Below, one piece after another: positions 42,942-54,653 of a DNA stretch of 64,000 nucleotides. The stretch lies in assembly GCA_015698045.1 (NCBI GenBank), contig BLAL01000211.1, forward strand, positions 80,525 through 144,524, given 5' to 3'. The position numbers and the translations under genes were made by a program. Every line of letters starts with the position of its first letter. Within the stretch, counting starts at the first letter, position 1. The stretch comes from Rhizophagus clarus. Its lineage: Eukaryota > Glomeromycota > Glomeromycetes > Glomerales > Glomeraceae. The notes beneath the pieces were generated by a model. The model was not told where the DNA came from and ran no database searches. It saw only the letters and a list, made by a program, of their open reading frames with translations.

Positions 42942-45900
42942 ATGTCTCTAGGACAAAGGTCAATATTTCATATTCTAACTTCCGAGGCTGGTTTAAAGTT
43001 GAAAAGTAATGGAGAAGGACCACACGAACTGGGTAGGATATTGTATTATATGTTAAGCGCGTGATACGCAAAGCGAATTTTCATAACCGTGACGCGTCTT
43101 CGCAAAGATAACGTCAAGATGGAAAAACAAAATTTTTACTAATTGATTTTGAGTCCGAATTCAAACTGATTTTATTTGACACTTTTAAACTTTATATAGA
43201 TATAGAACCTTCAACTTTTCGACGCGAACTTTGTCAAAAGTTATCGTCACATCCGCAGTATCCCGACCCTATTATTGATCAATTTTTAGAAGCATTACAA
43301 GATTTGTTGGATGAGAACCCGGCTCAGTTTATAACATGTTTAAAACCTCTTTTGGTGAACGGAGAATCAAGATTGTAAATAATACACACAACTTCATTAA
43401 TTTTCTTAAATTTTCTTGCTCTTAATTTTATTATTGATCATAAAAATCTTTATTATATTTAATCAATTAGCGGTATTGTGGCAGATAGTTTGATTAGAAT
43501 TCTATTGGGCATCGATTTTATCCAATCAAAACTACTTAATCAGTTATTAGAGAGATTACCAACATTCATTTCAGATTCTGATAATGACAATGTTGAATCG
43601 CCAATTCCACGATTGATATTACAACAATTGAAATGGCTGGAGTATACAGTTGACCCTCTTCGTTTAACAGAAAAAATTTTGGAGGTAAAGATATTGTAAA
43701 TATAACAATTAAATATAACAATTGTAATTTATGGTCCATTAAACTTGGTTTTGATTATTATATTAAATTATCTTAAAGATGATACCCATCACTCCTTTGG
43801 ACATTCAAAGAGAAATCATAACAAATTTACCTGAAATTATTAACGATTCAGAACAGAAGGTAATGAACGTATTTTAGAATTTTAGAATACAATCATATAG
43901 AATAATTAATACCTGTAATATAAAATCCTTTTCTTTTAATGTTTTTAGACGGTTATTCAAGCTTTGATAGAATTAATGGACCAAAACCATCGATTAATAG
44001 TTCCTATTCTTGATGCACTCTCCAATTTTATAATACAAGAAGATTATATGAGTAAAATTCGCGAAACAGTCTTTGATCAGCTTGAATCAGCAGACTTGGA
44101 GGATTTACCACTTATTGTCAAGTTCTTGCTTCAGACAGCTACACCTGAAGATGCTTTCATAGTATGTTTCATTGGCAATTTTATTTTGATAAATTTTATA
44201 AATAGGTTAATACTTAGTAAACTATCTTGTAGATCATTAAACAAATTAGGGAAAGAATCGATTTTCGTTCAATAGGAAGATTACAGAGCGAAGCAAACCA
44301 ATCGAAGCGCAATCAAAAGAAGAAAAAGGAACAAGTTCCCGAGTCTTTGATTCTTGATTCAATTAAAAACGGAATTCAATTTCACAAGTTCATTATGGAC
44401 TCTTGGATTAAAGCTATTAATGATGTCAAAGTTCCGGTATACATTTTGACATATAATTTTTGTAAAGATCTTGAACATTAGGAAATTGATTGGCTTTTTT
44501 ATTTTTATTAGTCAAGTCACATGATTATTGACGTATTAATTTTGTTGATCATGCATTCAATCCCGGGTACAAAGAAAAAAGTTGAAAATATATTTCGTAA
44601 AAAGATTGAAAATGGTCTTTTTACAAGAGAGCTTTTAGAAGAAGCTATCACATGTCATTATGAAGGCTTGCAAGAATACTTTAATAATATTATTTCACTT
44701 TCGGAAAGCCTCCTTCGATCAAGTCAACAACAAGCAACATTAGCACGGGCTGCTTGTTCATTATATAAAAGTTCTTTCATAGTATTCGAAACTTATGAAC
44801 AACAAGAAGTTATAGCCTCGTTAGTAACACATATTGGAAGTGGTTCAAACACTGAAGCGGATTCTGCGCTATCAGTACTTTCACATCTTGTTGAAACTGA
44901 TCTCGTAAAGATATGCCGATTCACAATTTTTGTGAAAGGAATTTTGGATTATTTAGATAACCTATCGATAGATCAAATTAGAATATTATTTGATGTGTTA
45001 AGCAAACTAATATGTGAGGTAATTCTGCTAGCTTCTCAACGTTTAAGAATCAACTAATTATTAATTAAGATTGAAATTATTGAAGGATGCTAACCAAGGG
45101 GGTGGGAACAGTGGCTTACTTTCCGAGTTTTCAATTGTTATTCAAAAGCAATTGTCAAATCCAAGCGAAAAATACAAACAGATTGGTGTCATCGGAGCTT
45201 TAGCTTTGGTGAAAATTCTGGGCGCCAAAAAATCAAGTTTAAGTGATATCGACCAAACCTCCAGTAAGTTGTAAAAAAAATTTTCATTAATAATGTATAT
45301 ACTTATTTAATAAAAAAAAAAAAAAAATTGGTTTATATTAGATTTAAATAACTCGGAGAAACGTAATCCATTCTTAGATATAGTAAAAGAAAATCTTACT
45401 AAAATTGAGCGACATTGTGTAAGATCAATGGTAAACATAATTTAATCGTTTTACGTGTACTTATTATATTACTTTAAAATTTATTCTCTCTTTTTTTTTT
45501 AAGGCCTGTCTTTCTTTTGCGTTTGACGAGCTCGCCTATTTTATTTCTCATGATCTTTTAGATGAGGATCTCGTTATTTGGATCAATGATAAATTAGCTT
45601 CTCCGTTTCAAGATTACTTTATTTTGGATGATGATGACATATCAGTCTATAATAAGGAGGCTTATCATTTACCAAGGATACCAAGCGAACCCTGGATGAA
45701 GATAGATGTAAGAAAAATAAATCGTCTGTCTCGTTTTATTGGCCCTTTTATTGTATTCTCACGGGTTATGTTACATTTGAACATAATTAGGGCGAATTAT
45801 TAAATATTATATATCCTTTATTATGTGAGCCTTATGTATCCACAGACGTACGCACAAGTCTTGGTGTAAAACGTGATTGGATAATAAGTTCTTGTTCAAT

Positions 45901-48610
45901 GTTTAAATTATGGCAAGCGTGCGAAAAAGCTAAAAATAAAGGATCATTAGAAGAGGTCGATGCCTTGTTGGGTATGGGGATACTTATGTACGAAAAGCAA
46001 ACAGCAGATGTAAGTTTTTTTGTATATTCCTTCACATTTATCTTTCTTTTTTTTTTGTTGATTATTGTATTTCCTAGCATATGAAAAGTAATAACTATAC
46101 AAAATTAATGTGTGAAACGGCCTGTAACGCGTTGTTTTATGCTATCAACTGGTGAGCTATTTGGTTCATTTATTAATTTGCTTTGTCTTAGATTAAGATC
46201 CATAATGGTTTGTAAGATAAATTGATTTTTTTATATTTAACAACAAGGTTCCGAGAGATTGTTAACGCATTTTGGAGTCAATCGGATATTGATGATACGA
46301 CGTGTAGTAAGTTAATTTCTTTATTCTCCGAATTTCATTTACCAATTTTATTAACAAGAAACTTTGTTCAATTTATTAGAAAAAATAATAATAAGGTTAC
46401 AGAATATAAACGAATTAGAGAACCTTTTGACCGAGTTATTAGAGATAACTCCAACCTTTCAACCCTTTGGATTTGGAGTGCCTACACAAAAATCGGTTAC
46501 AAAAATCAGAGCTATTGCCGCACCAATTGATTCTTCACAAAGAAATATTAGAGCAGGCAAGACAGCAAGAAGATCGGCTATTAGTAAAGGAAAGATCCTA
46601 AGTGCTCGTAGAATTGAAGAACAAGAAGAAGAACAAAGCAAGATCAATGATCCTGTTTCGCAGTTTATGTGCGCTGCGGATTTAAGACCTTTAATGCGTG
46701 AACTTGAAATGGAAATATTTGGTATCCTAAAGTATGGAGAATTCAAAAAACCTCAAGATGATTGTAGCGATAACGATGATGGACCTAAAGAACTTAATGA
46801 AGTTTCTGATGATGAAATTCGATTAAAACCTAAAGAAATAATTTATCTTCTTGAAGATCTTAATCGAAAGCTTGAACACAAAATATCACCATCGTCTACG
46901 AATATACCTTTCTTTGCCAAGAAGCTTAAAAAGAACGAAATTAATACAAAATCTAAAGGATTCGGCTTAATTTCGCGACAATCTGCGTTTGAGATTGTTA
47001 GGACAGTTTCTGAAAAGTATTTGCCACTTCTATTAACCCAATTTGAGTCGATTTGTAACCTACTCGATCCAGACAATGATGTCTTATTAGAAAGAAATGA
47101 GTTTAATGAAAGTCAAAAGTGTCTTGAATTATTACTGGAAATAATTCATCGGCTGGTTTCATGGTCCGATTTAAAGAGTCCAGATAATGTCCAGACATTA
47201 ATCGACATTTTGAACCAAATTTCTTCAAGAGATGATTCTTTAATCGAATCCATGGATACATCAATTCAGCGAGATTGTCTTCAAAAATCTATCACGGATG
47301 CATTTGAGTATTTACTTAAATTTTCATCAAAACTTCCAACTGCAAATTTAGCTATTTTGTTTCATAAAATACTTTGTAAAATTAATGAATTTGCACCTGA
47401 TCCAAACGAACTATCCATTAAATCTGGAGATATCGCACGACATTTTGTAACTTACCAATGGCAAGATCGAAAACAATTGAAACCCTCCTCGATTGTATAT
47501 CTTATACAACAAGATATTCATTATTCGATAGACAAAATAGAAAGAATCAAATACTATACTGATTTAGTCCTACCTTCTCTTGAAAATAATGAGGAGAATG
47601 TATTACAGGAAAATCCATTATTTAATAAGGATACGTTTCAACACTTTTACAAGGCCTTATCTATAGAGTTAATTGAAACTTTACGGGAATTTAAGATGAA
47701 TGGAACTACGGAAGAAATCTTAACGCAATTTACCAGCATGGTTTATTGTTGGCAAAGATTGGTTTCATTTATAAAGAAAAATCATAAACGTGTTATACTC
47801 TCCGTAGTGTTGAGATATGGTCGTGGTTTTATTGACTTGTTTGTTAAAAAAATGTTACCATTTATGAACGAGAGTTTCAAGTTGCATCGAGATGTAACCT
47901 TGATAATTTTTAAAGACTTTCAGAATGCAACTCGAAATATTCAGACGCTCTGCACTCATGTGAAGGTAGCTAAAGATACCATGTTAGCTGCAATGGTCCC
48001 AGCTGTAAAAAAGTCTTTGGAAATAGTAATCTTTCAAGTTAAGGCTATGTTACAACATAATGGGTATCCCCCCGAAGCATTTTTCATGGGAGCTCTCAAA
48101 TGCCGCGATATTGAAGGAAATATAGTTGATCCTAATATGCCTGTAGACGAGGACACAAGAGATGAAGTAAATTCAGTTCTGAATGATGATGATGACGACG
48201 ACGGCGATGATGAAGATGTAGAAAAAATTGAAGAAAAGCAAGACGGAAATGAAGATGATGATGATAATGAGACTGCATCAGTAACTTCAAGATCTACTGA
48301 TAAAGTTCGTAAACGGAAGGGTAAAAAGAAAATCAATACCTTACAATTTGAAGAAATGGAAGATGGCTCATCTGAAAAGAATGGCGGCCATATTACTGAA
48401 GATGAAGTAGACGATGTATCAGTTGCAAAGACTAATTCTGATGATGAACAGGATATAATTGACCTTTTAGATGAATATAATGAAGAGAAAGAATTAGAGA
48501 GTTATAATAGAAAACGTAGCGAGTATCCTGCAGATGATGAGGATGAGTCGGCAGCGGCATCCTCTTCTAAATCAACGCATAAACGATCAAGAATGGATAG
48601 AAATAAATAA
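42942..48610 (+). CDS. FANCD2: Fanconi anaemia group D2 protein
   Basis: Fourteen exons (42942-43032, 43206-43374, 43471-43684, 43779-43859, 43949-44161, 44233-44436, 44512-45018, 45086-45263, 45342-45430, 45504-45707, 45791-46009, 46078-46151, 46248-46306, 46380-48610) join in phase to 1510 codons plus stop, against about 1450 in human. FANCD2 pairs with FANCI on DNA, is mono-ubiquitinated, and directs interstrand-crosslink repair. Matching landmarks: LIRILLGIDFIQ, PRLILQQLKWLEY, ETYEQQEVIASLVTHIGSG, FVKGILDYLDNLS (acceptor lysine, about residue 466), ALFYAINWFREIVNAFW, LLEDLNRKLE and LRYGRGFIDLFVKKMLPFM. The C-terminus is an acidic Asp/Glu tail with basic patches (VRKRKGKKK, HKRSRMDRNK), which may serve as nuclear localisation signals. 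Most exons are short but the last is 2.2 kb, a 5'-biased intron pattern. Confidence 0.95.
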
Positions 48611-49008
48611 CAATTTTCTGTAATAATTATAATGTATTGTTAATGATTGTATTTTAAAAAAAAGTTATCTGATAAAAATTAGGCAATTTTTGCAAATCTT
48701 TATTTGAAGCAGTATAACGTAACAATTTTTTGATTCATATAATGAAAAGCTTCTAAATTTATAAATTCACTAATGCATTACGGAAGTAAAATATACCGTA
48801 TATCTTAATTTTATTATAGTTCACGGCAGGTTTGTTTTTATTTTTTTTAAAAAAAGGAAATTTGTGCACATGACAAATGAGTAGCCTGTAAAAACACTTC
48901 TATCATTCGTGGAAGAAATTCTTTTATAAGCCACTTTTTTGGTTTTTAAGTTTTTAAAAAGTTGCAAAAACTTAGCTCTTTTTTTTAAAAAAGAAAAAAA
49001 AAAGTAAA
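48611..49008. other. Short intergenic region
   Basis: About 400 bases between the FANCD2 stop and the alginate-lyase-like start. Contains AT-rich sequence and, just before the ATG, an A/T run (CTTTTTTTTAAAAAAGAAAA). It must hold the 3' end of one gene and the promoter of the next; no specific elements are assigned. Confidence 0.4.
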
Positions 49009-50406
49009 ATGTCGTTCTTGAGGTCTAAAATTATAGTTTTTATATTCGTTGCCACAATATTCTTTCTCATATTTTGGCCAACAAATCCAGCAAATTATTA
49101 TTCAAAACAATCTTGTATTGGACAAAATAGTAATTTGCCATTCGAAAATAATGGACCAGGACCAGTTATCGACGCAATTAGAACAACAATTGTAACAGAC
49201 TCAAAAGGAGAACAGAAAGAATATTTGAATGCTAAAGGATATATTACATATCTTTATACACTTCGTAAACAACATCAAACAGCAATAGCGGCATTAACAC
49301 GTAGCGCAGATAGAGCAGTAGCAAATAATACAGTATATTCGGTAACATTAAAACCTCAATTGCCACCATCAGGAGACGCGCATGATTATATGTCGTTAGG
49401 AAGATATTTTTGGCCTGATCCAACTAAGCCTGACGGATTACCTTATATTCGTAAAGATGGTTATGTTAATCCCGAATTTTTCTCCGTTAAAGACTATGTT
49501 CTTATTAGACAAATGTTTAGAGAAGTACAAGATTTAGGATTCGCGTATTTTTTTACTAGAAATGAAACTTATGTACAAAAGGCTATGTATCGTATTAGAG
49601 AATGGTTCTTAGATGAAAAAACTAAGATGAATCCAAATTTAAAATATGCTGGATTTAGAAAAGGAGAAGTTATGGGATGGAAAACTGGCGTTTTGGATTT
49701 TCATCAAATATTTAGAATGTTACAAGCAATACCGTTTATGAGATATTCAAATCAATGGGATCCTAGCATTGAAGTAGGATTAAAAGCATGGTTATCAGAA
49801 TATTATGTGTGGTTTACCACATCTAAAATGGGTAGAGGAGAAGGAAGAGCAAAGAATAATCATGGTACATTTTATGATGTTCAAGCATTATATTTATTAG
49901 ACTATCTTGGTAGATATGATGAAGCGAAAACTTTTGCTAAACAATCCGTAGAAAATCGGGTAAATAATGGCATATTACCAACAGGACAACAACCACACGA
50001 AACCGATAGACCGACATCATGGTTTTACTCAATATTCAATTTGCAAGGTTTATTTATGTTAGCTGAAAAGGCTGATCATTATGACGTCGATGCTTGGAAT
50101 TATGTTGGATCTGAAGGCCAGAGTATACGCAAAGCTGTTGACTTTTTATTACCTTATGCTTTAAATGATGGTAAAGGTTGGCCTGTACCAAATATTAAAG
50201 GTTTTGAAATGAATGATTATGTTAAAATTTTAGAATTATCTTATATTATTTGGGGGGATGAAAAATATTTAAATGCTGTTGAGGAATTGAGACCAAAATC
50301 CAAAAATGAACAAGCCGCTGGTCTTAAATTGGCTAAATGGGAAGATAATTATCTTTGTAATATAGCTTTATTGACTAATCGCTTACTCTGGACTTGTTTA
50401 TATTAA
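49009..50406 (+). CDS. Alginate-lyase-family (PL5-like) secreted or membrane-anchored protein
   Basis: A single exon of 465 codons. Residues 8-25 (IIVFIFVATIFFLIFWP) form one strong hydrophobic segment after a basic start, so the protein is an uncleaved type II membrane protein or has a signal peptide. The rest matches the alpha/alpha-toroid alginate-lyase fold: DAHDYMSLGRYFWPDPTKPD, LPYIRKDGYVNPEF, the catalytic-region motif NNHGTFYDVQALYLLDYLG and RPTSWFYSIFNLQGLF. In bacteria such enzymes cleave alginate by beta-elimination; the fungal substrate is unknown and could be a uronic-acid polysaccharide of host or own wall. Absence of introns contrasts with its neighbours and might reflect horizontal transfer or retroposition, but codon use is as AT-rich as the rest. 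Confidence 0.85.
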   Translation: MSFLRSKIIVFIFVATIFFLIFWPTNPANYYSKQSCIGQNSNLPFENNGPGPVIDAIRTTIVTDSKGEQKEYLNAKGYITYLYTLRKQHQTAIAALTRSADRAVANNTVYSVTLKPQLPPSGDAHDYMSLGRYFWPDPTKPDGLPYIRKDGYVNPEFFSVKDYVLIRQMFREVQDLGFAYFFTRNETYVQKAMYRIREWFLDEKTKMNPNLKYAGFRKGEVMGWKTGVLDFHQIFRMLQAIPFMRYSNQWDPSIEVGLKAWLSEYYVWFTTSKMGRGEGRAKNNHGTFYDVQALYLLDYLGRYDEAKTFAKQSVENRVNNGILPTGQQPHETDRPTSWFYSIFNLQGLFMLAEKADHYDVDAWNYVGSEGQSIRKAVDFLLPYALNDGKGWPVPNIKGFEMNDYVKILELSYIIWGDEKYLNAVEELRPKSKNEQAAGLKLAKWEDNYLCNIALLTNRLLWTCLY

Positions 50407-51036
50407 TAATTTTATATAATATAATGTATTTTATGATAAAAAAAACAATATTAGGAAACTCTTAAAAACCTTAGATATTTTAATAAAATTTAATAAATCA
50501 ATATTATTATAAAAATTAATTATTATTTATAATGCAATATGCCCTAAATCCCACTAATAAATCCAAAAATTAAGAATATATAAATTTTATATATAGTAAT
50601 ATAAATAGACTTTTATAGTTTCAATAAATTATTATTTAAATGGATTGTAAATTTGTAATAAGCATTTTAAAAGAATTGTTAAGATTATATATATATGTTA
50701 GTAATTATCATATATTATGAACCATAGTATTCTGAATATCTTGCAAATTTCTAAAGGTTAACCTTATACTATCATATCAATAACTCAAATTTTTATTATA
50801 AATAAAATGTGTTTAAAAGATTGTATAGTAATCAGAAAATTATTTTTATATAATATCTGAACAAAATTAAATTTATTAAATAATAAAAATAATAAGAAAT
50901 GAACCTTTTTTTTAAGTAAAAAAAGGGGAAATATTATGTATAGAAAGGTACTGTAACTTATAATATATAATATCTTAATTAATTTTTAAAACAAATCACA
51001 AATTAATAAAATAATAATAATATAGTAGTATATATA
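50407..51036. other. AT-rich intergenic DNA
   Basis: The 3' flank of the alginate-lyase-like gene and very AT-rich DNA without coding potential or recognisable repeats. Confidence 0.4.
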
Positions 51037-51710
51037 CACTCCCCTATAAAAAGTATCTGACCACCCTAAAAATTAAAATAAATCAAAGGAAATGGGGTAT
51101 TTAATAGAAAATTTTCACTTATTTTAAAGTTTGAAGTGTAAAATACATATTAGAAATGATTTTTTACTCAATTGATAGTAAAATTTGATGTAAATGATTA
51201 ATTTAAAAAATGTTAAAATTTTTAACTTTTTAACCAGAATAATTACAGCAAAATGGATGACAGATTTCGATTCTTTGACTAAAAAATACCTTATGTTCAA
51301 AAAATTAGGAAAGTTGAATTATTAGTTGTTGAACAACCTGGCTTTAAAAATCAGTAAAATTCAGCAAAATTTAGCAAAAATAATGATTTATATATGAAAT
51401 TTACAAAAATTGCCAATTTTCAGCAGAGGATTTCTAAATAACTACTGATCAAATTTTTCCAATTTTTGGTATATAAGGTAATTTTTAACCAGAGAATAAA
51501 TTTTTGTATCCATTTTACTGTATCCACTCTAGTTAAAAAGTTAAAAAATTTGCTATTTTTTAAATTAATTATTTACATAAAATTTCATTAATAATTGAAT
51601 AAGAAGTCACTTCTAGTATGTATTTTATGCTTTGATAAAAGTAAAAATCATTATTAAATATCAATTTTTTTTTAATTTTAGAGTGGTTGAATACTTTTTG
51701 TAGGGGAGTA
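51037..51710. mobile_element. 674-bp foldback element flanked by TA
   Basis: Begins CACTCCCCTATAAAAAGTAT and ends in the reverse complement of TACTCCCCTACAAAAAGTAT, with TA at 51035-51036 and 51711-51712. Inverted similarity continues inward through most of the arms: GTAAAATACATA / TATGTATTTTATGC, AACTTTTTAACCAGA / TCTAGTTAAAAAGTT, ATGGATGACAG / CTGTATCCA. The whole element can fold into a long hairpin. No ORF. Tc1/mariner-type MITE. Confidence 0.82.
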
Positions 51711-52339
51711 TATATAATTCAAAATTTTATATAAAATTAGTATAATTAAAAAAAATTAGATAAAAATAATTAATTATAGGTTTTATAAAAATTGTAAATA
51801 TAAATTATTTGTTAATTAAAAAGTTTAAAATATTTTTTACAGTTTGTTAAATAATTAAATTTAATATTGAATAATGAAATTGATTAAAGTAAATTTATAT
51901 ATTTATATTTTATATAAAAAAAAAAATAATAAAAATTATTTTTATATAAATTATATAACTGCTAAAAAAAAATTGTATAATAAAAAAAAAAACAAAACAT
52001 TTAAATTTAAAAAATTATTTTTTTTTTTCTTAAATAGAATTACTAAAAATTAAAAATATAAGTTAATAAAATAAAAAAAATATTTATCTTAATTAAATTT
52101 AAAAATTCACTTATATTTTTAATATATTATTTTATTCATTATTTTATTTTTTATTTTTAATAAAATAATCTATAATTATTTAAATCTAAAAATTAAAAAA
52201 ATATTTATATAGAATTTTAAATATTTTTTATATATTAAATATATTATAAGTTTTTTATATAAATTTATATATAAAGTTTTTAAAAGTTGCATATTATAAG
52301 AATATTTTTTAAAATTTTTTAATACATATATTTTTATAT
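51711..52339. other. Extremely AT-rich DNA
   Basis: About 600 bases nearly devoid of G and C, with A and T runs. No features seen. Confidence 0.4.
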
Positions 52340-53424
52340 TTAATTCGTAATCTGCTTCAGAGCCAGTAAAATTACTAATATATACCAGAGAATTATTATT
52401 GTAGATCAAATTTTTAATGTTAAGCAATTTTCAAGCAATTTATCAAAATTTATTTTTAAAATAAATATGTTAGAAATGTATAAACTTAGAAATATGCTAA
52501 AACACTAATATTATTTCATGTTTTCATAATTAAGTAAATTTAATGTTATATATGTTTTTAAGGACTGGAATCCAGCGTCACTAAAGAAAGAAAATTTTAA
52601 TTAGTAGTATTATGTAAATTTTATTGATAAACTTTAATTTTATAGTTTTTTTGCTATTATTTCCTCAACTTTTTAATTATAAATCTTTAGATGGTTCGTG
52701 CTCAGTTTTAAACTCAAATTTAACTTTAATTTATCATATTCGTAAAAATGCAATAACTCTCCACCCAATGATCAGAAAAGTATGAGCCATAGCTCTTTGG
52801 ATTTCTCTTATCAAATTGCGTCTAATGATAATAGTTTCATAATTCTAGCATTGAAGGATGGCAAGATAGTTTTATCATACTAGCAAAATATTTTCTTGTT
52901 ATCTATCAATGCTAGAGTTACGAAATTACCATTCATTAGACACATCATGATGAGAGGAATCCAAAGAGCTATGGCTTATCATTTTCTGATTACTGGGTGA
53001 AGAGTTATTGCATTACTATGAATATGATAAATTAAAGTTAAATTTGAGTTTGAAACTAAGCATGAACCATCTAAAGATTTATAACTGAAAAGTTAGATAA
53101 ATAATAGCAAAAAACCTATAAAATTAAAATTTAACAATAAAATTTACATAATACCATTAATTAAAATTTTCTTTCTTTAGCAACGCTGGATTCCAGCCTT
53201 TAAAAACATATATAACATTAAATTTACTTAATTACGAAAATAAGAAGCAATATTAGTATTTTAACATACTTCTAAGTTTATACATTTCTAATATATTTAT
53301 TTTAAAAATAAATTTTAATAAATTGCTTGAAAATTGCTTTAATATTAAGAATTTAATCTACAATAATAATTTCCCAGTATATATTAGTGGTTTTCACTAG
53401 TTCTAAGGCAGATCACGAATTAAA
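52340..53424. repeat. ~1.08-kb palindrome
   Basis: The left arm 52340-52880 pairs with the right arm 52890-53424 in reverse complement. Matching points from outside in: TTTAATTCGT / ACGAATTAAA, ACTAATATATAC, AAGCAATTTTCAAGCAATTT, GGACTGGAATCCAGCGT / AACGCTGGATTCCAGCC, CTTTAGATGGTTC / GAACCATCTAAAG and ATAGCTCTTTGGAT. Divergence between arms is modest. The centre (52880-52890) is ATTTTCTTGTTAT. No ORF. Most likely a large foldback DNA transposon. Confidence 0.85.
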
Positions 53425-53486
53425 CAATTCAGTAATTGAATTTTAATAATTTTATTATTATTGGAATGAAATAAATCTAATACAAT

Positions 53487-53795
53487 TAAACCTCTATACA
53501 ATTATATTCTATATAATCATATTTTTATATAAGAATCTAATTTTATGAAACTGCTTTTTACTTAGTTAATTTGTCTTTTATAATAATAATTTGGTTATAA
53601 TTATTATTACCATATAATCTGTAATATATATATTATTTTTACTAGTAATTAAACTTCTTTATAATTACTATAATTTCAGATAAATCAAAATTTCAACTAA
53701 AATTATAGGTAATTTTTTTTTTTAGAATATAGATTATAAGGAAATTTTTAAAATCATTTTTTTATAAAATAACTATTATCCAAAAATATGTAATT
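53487..53795 (-). repeat. Dispersed AT-rich repeat, copy 2 (inverted)
   Basis: Reverse complement of 6455-6752. Shared blocks include CAATTATATTCTATATA, TTTTTACTAGTAATTAAAC, ATCAAAATTTCAACTA and AATATGTAATTC. The 53487 end (TTAAACCTCTATACAATTAT) looks like the element terminus. Confidence 0.6.
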
Positions 53796-53887
53796 CACTT
53801 TACAGAAACCTTGAAAATATGAGCGATGTTGAATTGATACAGGTACAATATAAATTTCATGTCATAATGGTATCAATTTCTGTGATG

Positions 53888-54215
53888 ATATTGTTATAAT
53901 GTTGATTTGATATTGTTACTTCATCACCATAATTTATCGCGAAAATATCGTGACGATATCTATTCAAAAGAATATCAAATCGGCACAGCCTTGATATCAT
54001 TACGATGTTGGTAATTTCAAAAAAAAGGATGATATATTTGCGATATTGATTTGATATCGTCACTTCATCCCACAATTTATCGCTGAGATATCGTGACAAC
54101 ATTTATTTAAAAAAATATCTGATCGGTATAGTCTTGATATCGTTACGATATTGGTAATTTCAGGGATAAAAAAAGATGTATTTACGATATTGATTTGATA
54201 TCGTCACTTCATTGC
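53888..54215. repeat. Three ~145-bp tandem units rich in GATATCG
   Basis: GATTTGATAT(C/T)GT(C/T)ACTTCAT recurs at about 53900, 54045 and 54190, with CTTGATATC(A/G)TTACGATATT between. Each unit also contains short GATATC inversions. The third unit is partial and passes into CGCAACTCATTTG. Confidence 0.82.
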
Positions 54216-54345
54216 CGCAACTCATTTGTGGTATCGCAACTCATCTGCAATACCGCAAATATTAAACTTTTTTTTTTTTTTACAACTTTTATATGTATAA
54301 CGTGCTGCCATATTATTAAAATAAAATTCTGATATTTTTATACGA

Positions 54346-54513
54346 TTAAGCAAGATTACATAAAAATATACTATGGACTTTGACTACTTCCGTATGTCGC
54401 CGCCACAGAGGTTGTTGAGATTGCGGTTGCAAAGGCTTCCAAATTTTAATAAGAGAATTCTTTTTACGAATTTCTTGTTCTTGTATAGGTTTATTACGAT
54501 ATTGAGAAGACAT
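54346..54513 (-). pseudogene. Truncated duplicate of the start of the Q/P/W-repeat gene
   Basis: From ATG at 54513 it reads MSSQYRNKPIQEQEIRKKNS, then LIKIWKPLQPQSQQPLWRR, and soon ends. It parallels MSSQDLDKEQGIRKKGSLIK of the gene starting at 57772. Upstream DNA is also duplicated: TTGATCTTACCACATCATGA occurs at about 54630 and at 57858. The Gln-rich repeat and all later exons are missing, so it is a dead segmental copy of promoter plus about 35 codons. Confidence 0.7.
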
Positions 54514-54653
54514 TTTTAAAACTTGTTTGATGATGATTCTACAGGTTAAAATGTGAGTCAAAAATTTTTTTTTCTTCTCATTTTTTTTTATTATTATAAA
54601 TCAATTCTTTCATTCCTTATTTTTGCATTGATCTTACCACATCATGATCGAGT

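Noticed and set aside
46459-48336. Minus-strand frames of 77-100 codons inside the FANCD2 last exon
   Set aside because: Antisense shadows; the plus-strand frame matches FANCD2 throughout.
52176-52427. Minus-strand frame of 83 codons rich in Asn, Lys, Ile and Tyr
   Set aside because: Extremely AT-rich DNA at the edge of a palindrome; no codon structure.
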